This document shows, piece after piece, positions 1-11,116 of a DNA stretch of 64,000 bases (position 1 is the stretch's first letter; the number at the start of each line of letters is the position of its first letter). Position numbers and translations under genes: made by a program. The notes under the pieces were generated by a model. That model was not told the DNA's origin and made no database searches. It saw only the letters and a program-made list of their open reading frames with translations. Origin of the DNA: Pochonia chlamydosporia 170 (Eukaryota; Ascomycota; Sordariomycetes; Hypocreales; Clavicipitaceae); contig NC_035790.1 in assembly GCF_001653235.2 (NCBI RefSeq), positions 3,720,001-3,784,000 of the forward strand. Reading direction: 5' to 3'.

Positions 1-840
1 ACACAGCTCAATATACCCAAGCACACAACGCGATATGCGATACATTTCCTCATTTAAATACTTTGAAACCCCCACTGTGTGTATCAATGTCTTACAGAAG
101 CAATCAACCAGCCGAGCAAACTACGTGGTTCAACGCCCGCACTTGTGTTTTTTCACGTCTGCGCAGCCTTTCAAAGAGGTAGAAGCCTTCCTCTAAAGGC
201 TACAAGCGTCTCATTCTAGCATACACTCACCCACAGAGAGAACCCTATCCCATTTGTTGCTTGGTTCCAAAATTAAAGCGCTTGATGCTCTTCCACCCTA
301 GCCCCTGCCACAAAGGATGCCATTCCCGCCAAATAGCATAACGAGAAACAAGTGGCCGATGAGACTGCACATGAAAAACGAAAGATGATGAAAATTAAAA
401 ATACCGCTATTTTGCTAGAAAAGTCTATCCGAGGGCTACCTAGAGCTCTTTCTTCCCTTGGTGGACTTGCTCGCCCGACTTATACTGCATTCTCGCGTAC
501 GTGCAGTCGTAACAACGAGGTCTCATCTTCGTGGAATCAGAAAGTAATTTCTGCTTTGGACTATATACATGTTCCAGTGATTTTTGACGACTTTTTTTCC
601 ATGAATTTTATGGTGCGACTCTAGGTCGTGGCCCAAGGCGGATGAGTGATAGCTTGAGGCATCCTCACCCTAATCATACACCACAGAACCTTAAGCCCCC
701 AATACGCGGTGTAAAACTTAAGAATAAAATTTTTATTCTACTTTGTTAAACGTGTCTTCTTTTCTTCAAAATCATCTCGAAATTTTCCTGGGGCACTCAC
801 TCTTCGTTCTCATGATCCCAAATATCACCCAACGCCGCAG
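1..840. other. Intergenic, no gene recognised
   Basis: Left edge of the window to the first start codon. Only short open frames without domain-like content are present. The A/T-rich stretch around 720-760 just upstream of the F-box gene probably belongs to its promoter or leader. I see no RNA gene or repeat here. Confidence 0.5.
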
Positions 841-2428
841 ATGGACGAGGCAGGGGACCACGGTCCCTCGGCGGAACAAACGGACCACACCGACAATACG
901 CAAACAGAAAGCCCCAGTTCCTGGCAATCATTTCCAGCAGAACTTCGTCTCAAGATCCTGGGGTTGATCTCGGCCGAAAGGTACCGCGGGTGGAGTGCCC
1001 ACGCGGCCGTGTGCAAAGAATGGCAGGCATTCATAGAAGCAAAAAACTTCCGTCACATAACCCTACAGTCCTTATGCCTCCAGGATCTCCCCCATATGAT
1101 TCACAATCGGACGCACCTCGTTGAAAAAATCTGGCTAAATGTCCATCTTCGCCGATACAGCTGTCGCTGTTGCCAGGATGAGGATCGCACCTTTCCAGTC
1201 TGGTCATCAGAGGCCATGGGTTCGGAGAACAGTCTTTTAATTAACAGGGATATCCTCAGACTCTTTCGGGCCCTCAGCACTTGGACTAACACTAGCAAGC
1301 TGACGTTGGAGCTGAGCGCCTGTTCTCCCAGCGACCTGGATGCGTTTGTCCAATACCCAAGGTATCGTGACTATCAGGAAATGCCGCCGTCCTACCGCGA
1401 ACCTGCAACGCCGTGGCATAGCCCATACCACTGCTGTGTATATCGCCGAATGGACATGGTTCCATGCTCGCTGGGTATTTTCCGAATATTCTCTGTCTAC
1501 ACGTTGCACAATGTTCACCTCATCCCACGCGTCCCAGCAGTGACGAAACTGGTGATACGTCGCCAGTTTCGACGCCAGATTTCGCCGCTGGCACTGCAGA
1601 CCTTGTGGCAGAGACTTCCCTCATTGGAAAGTATCGTCTACGAGCCTTGGCGACCTGGCCATCGAGAATTGAAGATTGTTCGGGAAAAGAGTATGGTACT
1701 GTTTCAAAAACCTGTATTGCGTGTCTGCTAATTGTACGGTAGGGTTGATTTCTGCCCTTTCAGAGGAATTTCCCAGTCATATTCGGAAACTATCCATCTT
1801 TGAGAACGTCAATGACGGTCTGACGGCACAGCTGCAAGCAAGCAGAGAATTCATGGACCTAGCACGATTCAACCCAGACGCAGACACAAGTTTGGTTGAG
1901 GCGTTTGCCTCACGGAGCTGCGATCTTGAGCATATGTCTATTGCGTACATGATTGATGCGAAGGCGTTCTTCTCGTCCTGTCTGCCGTCTTATACGTGGC
2001 CTAATCTGCGCACGCTGGCACTAACAGCAGCGATTCTGACGCAGGAAGATGCTAAGGACCAGATCTATGAGTTACTACGTGACGCGAGTGTCGTCGCGCT
2101 GCGTATGCCCCAGCTGGCACACATGGTACTTTGGCATGGTGTTAAGGGGGCAGCGAGTGCGGTCATCTATCACAAGAAGAAGCAATGGAAGCAAGCTTCA
2201 CTGACATGGCGCAGTACTTGGGACCTTCACCTCAATGACACCATTGTGAGCTCCTGGCAAGAGGTTACCCCTGATTACTGCCAACTTCAGATAAAGAAAG
2301 AACTAGTCCAAGGCACTATCAAGTCGTGCGGCGATGCCATTCACAAGCTGGGTTTATCCCATGGGATTATCCATCCCGCGTCACTGCGGGAAATGCGTCA
2401 TGAGGGCCATATGGGATTCAAGATTTGA
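841..2428 (+). CDS. F-box domain protein (fungal, LRR-like C-terminus)
   Basis: Two exons, 841-1690 and 1743-2428, giving 511 aa. The 52-nt intron has donor GTATGG, branch TGCTAAT and acceptor GGTAG; the split codon joins the two open frames exactly. Residues about 25-75 look like an F-box (SSWQSFPAELRLKILGLI followed by a CKEW segment). The rest resembles the large, poorly characterised fungal F-box families that end in degenerate leucine-rich repeats. By family, such proteins recruit substrates to SCF ubiquitin ligases through Skp1; the substrate cannot be told from sequence. The second exon alone has an in-frame ATG at 1676, but the join restores continuous protein, so the two-exon model is preferred. 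The neighbour on the right is convergent. Confidence 0.8.
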
Positions 2429-3210
2429 TAAACGGCTTGCGCTTGGGCATTCTTGCTGGTGAGCGTTTGCGAGGCTATGCAGCATCGGCTTTTTCCGCCC
2501 GTGGAGGACTTCAGATATAGTGTATGGGCTATTGCGTAGATGGGTTTGGCTGCGCATTATTAACACTCCTTTGATTGCTTTCATTTGTATAGAAGAAATG
2601 TGGCTATTTGCAGTTGTATCTCTTTAACTCTTGTTGTGACGTCAAGTGAAATGTCTCCAAGAACGGTATCACAGACGGGGGTCAAGAATATTTAAATAGG
2701 GAAAGATATTGCCTTTCGCGTTGCGTGCTGAGGCATATGGCTGTATTAGTGTATACTTGAATATGTTCAAATACCTTTGACTACAGACTGTAAGCGACCG
2801 ATAAGTTGAATCCTGTTAGCGGGTGGCTTTCACCCACAGGGAATATTGACCTCGGCGTAGCTTCATATTGAGCCTAATCACCATTGCGTTCGGCTCAGGA
2901 CTCATTTCAAACATAGTTTCTGAATAATATCCGGGCAACGTTTCAAGAGAACTTAGAACTGCCTTGTGTCATTCTGTCTGTGATATCTACTGAAAATAAG
3001 TACAAATACGTAAATCTACGGTTAATGTTAACCGTAGTTCGAACCATAAGGAAAGTAATTTGGCTCATTCCAGCCCGTAAAGCTTTACACAATTTTTTGC
3101 ACAAATCTGCAAAGTATCCACAAGATCATAACTCGAATCGCACCCAACTTCGACTTTCAAAGATTGAAACGACCAGCGTCCCCGATCCTAGTTGCTGATG
3201 CCATCACCTC
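2429..3210. other. Intergenic between convergent genes
   Basis: 3' flanks of the F-box gene (plus) and the glutamic peptidase gene (minus). Short frames only; nothing recognisable. Confidence 0.5.
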
Positions 3211-4026
3211 TCAATTACCAGTATACTGGCACGTCACACTATTCGCATCCGATCGACAACTTGTTTTCTCCTGTCCATCCGCCTCTACTTCCACTATGAC
3301 TGCCCCCTCTGGATTCCCCGGACCACTCTCACCATTGGCAGCAGTGTCAGTGAAGGTAAAGCTTCCAAAGTCGGCCAGTTCCTTCTGTTCAAAGTCTTCA
3401 AGCACCCATTCAGCATCTTGGAGACAGAGCTGCTGCTGCATGTTACTATGTTGAGTTGAAACCGACTGTCCTGTGCTCAGGTTCTCGAGCGTGGAGTTGC
3501 CACTGGTTGGGGAATCCGCATGGACAGTCATTTTGACCTTGTCGCCGGGGCTTGCAGAGAAGGGCTCCGGGTATGCCGAAGGAGGCTCTGGATACCATTC
3601 GTACCAGTTTTCCATTCGGCCATCGCCGTACCAAGTCAGTCCGGTTTGCCAGATGGCACCACTCTGGCAGCTATATCCTGTAGAAACTCATGTCAGTATA
3701 TCGATAAGGGTTTCTTGATTGCCGTGGCGGGAGATAAACTTCATCCCCCCGATCAGGAGCTAAGAATATCAGGCTTGGATGATCAACTCACCGTCAATGC
3801 CGACCCATATGGCAACAGCACGTTCGGGATCTTGGTCTTTAATTTCAGGAACGGTAAGCGTTCCAGTGACAAAGTTCCAACCTTGGCCCTCTTGCACAGC
3901 ACCACCCCACGGTTTAGTGACCTCGCGGCGATGATGAGCTTGCTCGGGCTTGATAGGGCCGGCAAATACAGCACACGAAGCTGTCGCAATGAGTACAAGA
4001 ATGGACTTCATGATTATTTTGAGCAA
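3211..4026 (-). CDS. Secreted glutamic peptidase, family G1 (eqolisin)
   Basis: Two exons on the minus strand, 4026-3792 and 3677-3211, 233 aa. The intron has donor GTGAGT and acceptor CTACAG. Residues 1-22 are a signal peptide; an in-frame Met at residue 6 could be the true start. The mature domain shows the family hallmarks in order: WGGAV, WVGIDG, the catalytic glutamine in WQTG (about Q89), WYEWYP, ENLSTGQ and the catalytic glutamate in WVLEDFE (about E172). Both active-site residues are present, so the enzyme should be active. Family members are secreted acid proteases that work at low pH. Only about a dozen residues and an RR pair separate the signal peptide from the catalytic domain, which is shorter than usual for eqolisin propeptides. 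The abhydrolase gene lies divergently 1.6 kb away. Confidence 0.92.
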
Positions 4027-5655
4027 ATGATGATATGTAGAGAGCGATATAAGTTATGAGAGATCTTCAGGTACAACTTGTCCTGTGTGGTTAACTTGCT
4101 GAACCTGAACTGCTTGAGCAGACACCTCGAGGTTTAAATAAATAAATGTCCTCGACCCCTAGTGGCTTTCATAATGTTTTAAAGCCGCAACGGACTTGAT
4201 TCCGTCATAATATATCGATGAAAGCCGTTAATATCCACGCCAAAAGGACATGTCCGTTTGCCTTCAATCGGCGGCACCTCTGCCAAGATAGTACTTATCT
4301 ACTCATACATAGCCGTCAAAGGAAACAATCAGAGAGGTGCCGGAAGTTAATGACTGCAAATCTACTACGGTTTACCACGCTCCAAAGCCGAAAGGGAGCG
4401 TATTCCGCTGCCTCTTTTGCCGTGGTTATAATTCCGCTACGGCGGCTCAAGTAAATCATCAATAATCCAGCATCAAAGATATTTGGATTTGATCTACATC
4501 TTCTACCAGTTGACGTTTTAGGAAGGTAAACGACTTCTCCTACTCAGTCTAAATCGGGACCGGGATCGACCATGTCTCCTCCACACGCCGATTCGCCGCA
4601 TGTTCAACGCAGGTTCTTGGTTCCCCGACCTCCACAACATGCCCAGCTTCTCAATTTAGGATCCGACTTATCCGAGTACACCTTCTTCGTGTCTACCAGT
4701 CCAATGTATCAGGCTTCAAAGCTATTGTGGTGTGAGTCGCTCTATTAACCCAACTCTGCCTCACAAGGAGGAGTAATTAAAGTGCATTAACTTGGGCGTC
4801 GATCCCCAACTGCCGAGACCGGCTACCGGCACCGATATATTCGTGCGTAGGCACATGTAAACGCAGGGGTAGTAATTGACTTGGCCCAATGGTAGAGTAA
4901 CTTGGTGTGGCGCAGAGATAATGCCACCGCGTAGACTGGGTGCTGACTCCCAAGGATGCATTTTACAAATATCTGCTTCGGAATGAACAGTACACATGAG
5001 TCTTATTCTTAGGCGAAGACGAAACACAGCAGATACCAAATAGTCTCCCAAATTGATTGCATGCCCCAGTCGTTTGAACAACATCGGCTACCGAAATGCA
5101 TGAAACAAACTGGTTTCTGGTTGGACCTTGACGCTGACGCCTTCTATTCTTTGCACTAGTTCGCTTGGGAAAATGGCAACAGGATGTAAGCCCTTTTCAC
5201 GTTGTGGATGTTTCCTAATTAACAAAGTACAACGCTTATTTTGGAGGCACTTACATCGATACATGGCCTACTTGTACTGTTGCAGAAGATTCGCCGTGTT
5301 CTGGGTGTTCTAACACTCGACAGGACCAAATTGCTGCATATTTTTACAATATGCCCATATTAGTATTGACTTCCTTTTTGAGCAAGAAGCTCGTCGCTGG
5401 TTTGGCGCCACAAAAAGCTTTAAACGCTGTGTGACATTCAATGTCAACTGGTTCCCACCAAACATGGACATAACTGATTGATCCCCGCACCAGTTGACGC
5501 CCTTCAGCCTTCCAGAAACACCAGACTCGGTTGACATGTCCCACCAGACTTTGTGTACTTAAGTGACATTGAATTGCTACACTCTCTTCCTCCAACTCAT
5601 CTCAAGCCGATAATCTAGTATCAACATCATCAACACCTCAATAACCGCCACAGCC
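4027..5655. other. Intergenic between divergent genes, with possible gene relics
   Basis: Holds the promoters of the peptidase gene (minus) and the hydrolase gene (plus). Apart from the weak exon candidate at 4572-4731 I see no supported gene. The segment around 4870-4960 has a tRNA A-box-like string but does not fold as a tRNA. Confidence 0.4.
4572..4731 (+). other. Possible orphan first exon
   Basis: An ATG in good context (GACCATG) opens 53 codons that end at a consensus donor (TGT|GTGAGT style, GT at 4732). No acceptor within the next few hundred bases gives an open continuation, so this may be a relic of a gene or a chance frame. The translated product is not recognised. Confidence 0.15.
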
Positions 5656-6585
5656 ATGTCAGAACCACAGACAATAACGTACAAAAAAGTCGGCCAGCTG
5701 GAGATACAGCTCGACATCTACCTCCCACCCAAAGCTCACAAAGTCCCCATCCTCCTCTGGTTTCACGGCGGAGGCCTCCTGTACGTCCACCCATGCACAT
5801 CTCATAAAATACAATGCTAACCTCATGCCCTCATCTACAGCCAAGGCCGTCGAAATAGACACATGGCGCCTCACATGCTCCGTGGCGTCAACAAACACAA
5901 CTACGCCTTCATCTCCGCCGACTACAGACTCGCGCCACAAGTCGGCGTCAAAGACATACTAGACGACGTCAAAGACTGCATCGCCTTCATACGAAATGAG
6001 CTCCCCACGCACATTGGCCCAGATGTCCTGGATCCCACTCGCCTAGCGGTATCAGGCAGCTCTGCAGGCGGCTACCTGACCTTCCTTGCGGGCCTGTATG
6101 TTGACCCCAAGCCAACGGTCTTGCTGTGCATATACCCCATTGCAGACCCTCTTGGAAAGTTCTTCACCTCGTCGCAGTTAGAGCTCTTGGGTGATCAGCG
6201 TGCTGATCCGGCTCTTGTGATTGAGTTTATGGATCCAAACGGCGAGGTGGTCACCGGAAATGGCGACGACAGCAACAGGAACAAGATGTACAATTATATG
6301 CTGGAAAAGGCCAACCTTGCGCCTCTTTGGCGGATTGATGCGGGTGATACTACGTATAGTGTTGCGAAGAACATCTTGGAGTGTGGTCTGCCGCCTACGT
6401 ATGTTGTGCATCCGGATGCGGATATAGATGTTGGTATTGAACAGAGTGACGAGGTGGTTGGAGTCATGGTGGGTTTGGGGCTGGAGGTTGTGTATAACAG
6501 GATTCATGGGCTGGCGCATTCTTTTGATGAGGATGAGAAGGTTGAGTTGGAGGACATGTACAGCTTCATGCTGCGGCATCTTTGA
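5656..6585 (+). CDS. Alpha/beta hydrolase (fold-3, HSL-like esterase)
   Basis: Two exons, 5656-5780 and 5841-6585, 289 aa, with a 60-nt intron (GTACGT ... TCTACAG, branch GCTAAC). The oxyanion-hole motif HGGG is at 37-40, the nucleophile elbow GSSAGG puts serine at about 116, and the late LAHSF gives the probable catalytic histidine at about 268. The acid residue is not pinned down. By family it hydrolyses carboxylic esters; the fungal relatives are often detoxification or secondary-metabolism esterases, so the substrate is unknown. No signal peptide, so it is likely intracellular. The intron falls directly after the HGGG motif, and the join keeps frame. The next gene, an old yellow enzyme, is on the same strand 1.3 kb downstream; a functional link is only a guess. 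Confidence 0.87.
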
Positions 6586-7860
6586 GATGTTGTGATGAAG
6601 ATAGATGGACAGCATTCTGGGTCATAGTGGAGTGAGAGCCGTTGATGAACCTGCGCTGTGTGGGCTGCTCAAGACCCTGATACATACATATGTACATATA
6701 TACAGTCTGTGGTGAAAAGTATTTGCCCACACCCAAGTATATAGTACCATCTCTCGACGTGTCGTAGCATACTCTGCGATCTGCAATGCCCTTCACTACC
6801 ATAGGTAGTTCAAATACCTTTGGCCTCCCGTTGTATGTAGTTTTGAGCTATTTGCTTTGAGATTCTTACAAGTCCAGCGCCGACAACTAAGACCGTCTCC
6901 CGTCTGTCTTGAGAGACAGTTGCAGGCTTCTTACATTGTCAAACACTTTAGCTGACATATAATATTACATGCTGATGTACGCTTTACCCAATTGTCTTCA
7001 TTACCGCATTCTGAGCCATTGCGACTTGTTATTATTTTTTTACCTACTGATGTGGTACTTGTGTCACTATTAATACAATTACACCCCTTCACAAAAATTA
7101 AATGCAACAAGGTTTCGCCAAGCACTGGCTTTAGCCGTGCATCACTAGTCTTTGGCCCCTTCCTGCAATTCCCGCATGGTTCCCCCCCAAAAAAATTGAC
7201 ATTTACCACAGCGATGACGTGCTAGCCAAGGGCGAAACAGGAGTCTTCTAGAAAGTCGGGGCGCAGAGTGGCTTTGCTCGACGTCGGGAATAACTGGACA
7301 TGGAACCGCAAAATCCACAAGATCCCGTCCAGCCGAGGTCCAACTTTGAGTTTCGATGCAATACCTTAATTCTGGGTGCTTACGAATTGGCCGCAAAAGT
7401 GCATTGGATCGAGGATAAGGAGCGATTGATTACGAATTAGCGTACACCATGCTGGCTGTGCAAGGGTCTAGCCAAGATGAGGCAACACTTGAGACATGGA
7501 AGCGTTAACTTATCTCGATACTCCATTTGATGTCCGCAGATTGCCGAGATAATCGCCCCGCCCAGCCAAGACAAATGCAATGCGTCAAGTCGGTCGCTTA
7601 GAAATACCACCAGCATAACTCTTAACCACTTTTGACCACCACGTATTTGTAACCAGCGTTGCAATGCAATTGCGCAAGACACCCCCCGATCTAGTTTCGT
7701 CCAAGAATGTACTCAAGTATAAAGAGCAATGCCGCCTCAATGGGAATAACTTGACAATTCCACTAGTTGTATATTCCAGCAACACCTGGCGCGGACCCAA
7801 TCTCCCAATTCAACCAACACCAACACCACCAACACATCGCCAACCCCAACCCCAACCAAA
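6586..7860. other. Intergenic, promoter region of the OYE gene
   Basis: Contains an AT-rich TACATA-type stretch near 6680-6705 and otherwise unremarkable sequence. No coding frame with support. Confidence 0.45.
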
Positions 7861-8985
7861 ATGACTTCGACATCCAATCTCTTCCAACCCCTATCAATAG
7901 GCAACATCACCCTCAACCACCGCCTCGCCCTCGCCCCCCTCACCCGCTTCCGCGCCTCAGACAACCACGTCCCCCGTCCCCTCATGACGGAATACTACAA
8001 GCAGCGCAGCTCCGTCCCCGGAACCCTCCTCATAACCGAAGGAACATTCATCTCCCCCCAGGACGGCGGCCTCCCCAACGTTCCAGGCATCTGGAGCGAA
8101 GAACAAGTCACCGCCTGGCGAGACGTCACCGACGCAGTCCACAAGAACGGAAGCTACATCTACGCGCAACTATGGTCCCTCGGCCGAGCGGCGGTGCCGT
8201 CCGTCGCCGCCAAAGAAAACATCACCATCTCTGCGCCGGACGCCATCCCCAGCGGTCCTGATTCCCCTACCCCACGGAAACTGAGCGTCGCGCAGATTCA
8301 GCAGAAGAAGGAGGCGTATGTTGCGGCGGCGAGGAACGCCATCGCCGCGGGATTCGATGGCGTGGAACTCCACGGCGCGAATGGGTACCTCATCGACCAG
8401 TTTTTGCAGGATGTTTCCAACCAGCGGGATGACGAGTACGGCGGCAGTGTTGAGAACCGGTCTCGTTTCGCGGTGGAGGTTGCTGCTGCTGTTGCGCGGG
8501 AAATCGGCGCGGAGAGGACGGGCATTCGTCTCAGTCCGTGGAGCACGTTTGGCGGGATGAGAATGGCTGATCCGGTTCCTCAGTTTTCAGACGTGATTGA
8601 GAAGTTGGACCGGTTGAATCTCTCGTACTTGCATCTGGTGGAGCCTCGCATCGCGGGGAATGTGGACGTCGAGAGCACGGAGACGCTGGATTTTGCGTAC
8701 GATTTGTGGAAGGGACCGCTTCTGATTGCCGGTGGGTTTAAGCCGGACACTGCGCGGAAGTTGGTTGATAAGGAGAAGCCTGGGAGGGATATCGTGGTGG
8801 TGTTTGGGAGGCATTTCATCTCGACGCCTGACTTGCCGTATCGGGTGCAGAAGGGGCTGGAGCTGGAAAAGTATGACCGGAGTACGTTTTATAATACGAA
8901 GGACTCGGTTGGGTATACCGACTATCCTTTCAGTAAGGAGTTTCTTGAGAGTCGGAAAGGGCAGGCTATAAAGGCGTCTGTGTGA
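7861..8985 (+). CDS. Old yellow enzyme, NAD(P)H:flavin oxidoreductase
   Basis: Single exon, 374 aa, the full length of the OYE family. It is an FMN-dependent TIM-barrel enzyme that reduces activated C=C bonds of enones with NADPH or NADH. Seen features: the early FMN-contact segment LAPLTRFRA (Thr at about 28), the substrate-binding pair in HGANGYL (His171, Asn174) and the proton donor region that follows (Tyr176), then DEYGGSVENR, GIRLSP and the C-terminal GRHFISTPDLP phosphate-binding segment. All key residues are present. The start ATG lies after a CCAACACCA-rich leader typical of fungal 5' ends. A Zn2Cys6 regulator gene converges on it from the right, so a local regulatory relationship is possible but unproven. 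Confidence 0.95.
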   Translation: MTSTSNLFQPLSIGNITLNHRLALAPLTRFRASDNHVPRPLMTEYYKQRSSVPGTLLITEGTFISPQDGGLPNVPGIWSEEQVTAWRDVTDAVHKNGSYIYAQLWSLGRAAVPSVAAKENITISAPDAIPSGPDSPTPRKLSVAQIQQKKEAYVAAARNAIAAGFDGVELHGANGYLIDQFLQDVSNQRDDEYGGSVENRSRFAVEVAAAVAREIGAERTGIRLSPWSTFGGMRMADPVPQFSDVIEKLDRLNLSYLHLVEPRIAGNVDVESTETLDFAYDLWKGPLLIAGGFKPDTARKLVDKEKPGRDIVVVFGRHFISTPDLPYRVQKGLELEKYDRSTFYNTKDSVGYTDYPFSKEFLESRKGQAIKASV

Positions 8986-9329
8986 GACTGTTATATCGGT
9001 TGTTCTGCTTTCTGCATTAGCGTTTTGGAGTAAATTTTGCGTTTGGGATACCTGAATAGACGAACCTTTATACCAGACCACAACACAAAACGCATGTCTC
9101 CCTTCCAGTTGCATCCTCCCAGTAAGACTCTCTCCTACTCATGGCGCCTCTGAATGCTTCTCGAATGGCCATCCAGCAACCTTGTCCATCTGTAAGTCTC
9201 AGCTCCAGTGCCCCCAACTGGATGAACATGTGTATTCTAAGTACACTTGAACGCCAAGTAGAGCTGCTTCATGACTTTCCCAAAAAGGTTTGCAAGGTAA
9301 ATACTCCTCCACCCTCGCCGTCGATCAAC
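8986..9329. other. Intergenic between convergent genes
   Basis: Terminator region shared by the OYE gene (plus) and the Zn2Cys6 gene (minus). Nothing else seen. Confidence 0.5.
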
Positions 9330-11116
9330 TCAACCGATCACCACGAATGGTTCCCGCCAGCAGTCATCCCACTCCGTCATTCCAGACGCCCAGAACCTCT
9401 GCAACTTCGCCTTGATAACCAGCGGCTGGGTAGAATTGGGCTCTATCGCTGCTTCAACCAGATACCGACTTACAAGGGCCTGATCATTAGGAGAACCACC
9501 AGCGAGAGCGTACCCAACGACTGCAAGTGGCCAGTTCAAGGCACTCTGGCAATTCTCCGACTCGAACGCCTTCGAAATAAGCTGAAGTAAAGAGTCTCGC
9601 CTTTTGACTCTATCCTTGTGGCCCAACGCCCCGTCTCCCACCGGCAAGACCAGACGGCCAAACAAGCCCACGGCCACCTGGAAGATATGCGCAAGGAGCG
9701 GAACTTCGGGTATGTCTGGTAAAGGGTATGACTCAGTCCATTTACTTGGCACAAATTCGTCGATGCGTGCGAATATTTTGTCGGCCCGGAGACACACTTC
9801 TGGCCGGGTGAGAGCACCGTAGTACATGCCGACGCGTAGGTGATTAATATTCAGTATCTCTTCAAAGAGGAGGGTTGGACAGGGCAAGCTAGGATGACTC
9901 ATGTGGCTGTAGAGAAAGATGATGTCCTCGTTGCTAAAGTCTGATACCCCGAGAATCTGGTCATTCGGGGGGGCAACTGTGTTGGCAATGACGGATTCCC
10001 TAGTTGAGAAGGACGTCGTCAGCATATTGCAGATGGCGAAGGAAGTACACGCTTACACTACACAATCATTTGGTGCGTGTCCAATACCATAACGGTTGAG
10101 AACAACCTTTGGGCCGCCGTAGAACTTGAGCAGAGCCAGGAAACCTTCCATATGGGGTCTCCAACCCGGAGACTGCAACATCAGCTGTCGACGTGTTAGT
10201 CGCAATACAGAAAAGCAACGCGATGAACACTTTAAGCAAGAACTGACCTCTACTCCCTTTATGCCATGAATATTTTGCAGGATGGCAGGTATGGCGGTAA
10301 ACGGTCTGTTTTTAATGTCATAGTTGATCTTTTGAAGAGTATTTTCGACCCGACGGTACAGATGAGACCACAGATGAGCAGTGTTGTACGCTTCACTTGG
10401 CTGCAGTCGATTACCATAGACTCGTGATACTGTCGCAATACGCACGGCAAGTGTAAACGCAACGATAGTGTCCATCATTGGCTCTGCCGCCCGAGCAGAG
10501 TACGGCTCATTGAAACCACTTGGTATCGCCTGAGACGTCTGCACAAACTCCAGCACTACCGTGTTATCTAGCCGCAAGTTAGTACCTACCCAAGCACACC
10601 TCAAGATAAATCAGTGCAACGCACAAAACGCAATACACTCGAGAAAGTGCCACTCCACGGGAAGAAGCTCAGGAACCACAGTAGCCGTCTCAGCCTTCCC
10701 ACGCCACAGCTGAATCCAGACATACGGTGGCGAGCCGGGCCGTTCCTGGTGATCATCCCGGTCTTCAGATTTGACAATCTTCCTCTCTCTGAGGATCGCT
10801 ACAACGGGCATGGCGCCATCCTGCTTCGAGTAGCCCTCGCCACTGCATGATCTCCCGTAGGTAAGGCACTTCTTGCACACGGGTTTAGTTTCGTCGCATT
10901 TAATTCGGTGGGCTCTGAAAGCCGCGTCAAGTTAGTGCCCATGCCATGAAACCGCAGACTAGTGTGTAAGAAGACGGACGGCACGAACCGACATGTTTTG
11001 CATCCCGTTCTCACTTTGGGGGCCCACTTCTTTAACCGTTTGGGCGGTTCGTTGGTTGTTGTATTCCTGCTTGAGGCGCCTGATTTGGCACTTTCTGGAG
11101 ACTTGGACGTTTCCAT
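9330..11116 (-). CDS. Zn2Cys6 fungal transcription factor
   Basis: Five exons on the minus strand: 11116-10989, 10914-10625, 10567-10248, 10184-10057 and 9999-9330; 511 aa. Phases close at every junction and four acceptors follow good CTAAC or CTGAC branch sites. The N-terminal binuclear zinc cluster has all six cysteines (C39, C42, C49, C56, C59, C66) in the C-x2-C-x6-C-x6-C-x2-C-x6-C spacing; the first intron interrupts it. A basic stretch (PPKRLKKWAPKVR) precedes the cluster. The C-terminus ends in the FWASG...WDDCW block common in this class, the fungal-specific trans-acting region. It should be a nuclear DNA-binding regulator; the target genes are unknown. The third intron (63 nt) has no stop in frame and can be read through. 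Gene neighbours are the OYE (convergent) and ERG3 (divergent) genes. Confidence 0.9.

Noticed and set aside
4870..4960. tRNA-like segment with an A-box-like TGGCCCAATGG
   Set aside because: No convincing B box and no acceptor stem could be paired; not a tRNA. A degenerate tRNA-derived repeat is possible but unsupported.
7767..8261. 164-codon plus frame overlapping the old yellow enzyme start
   Set aside because: Pro/Arg/His-rich shadow of the real gene in another frame.
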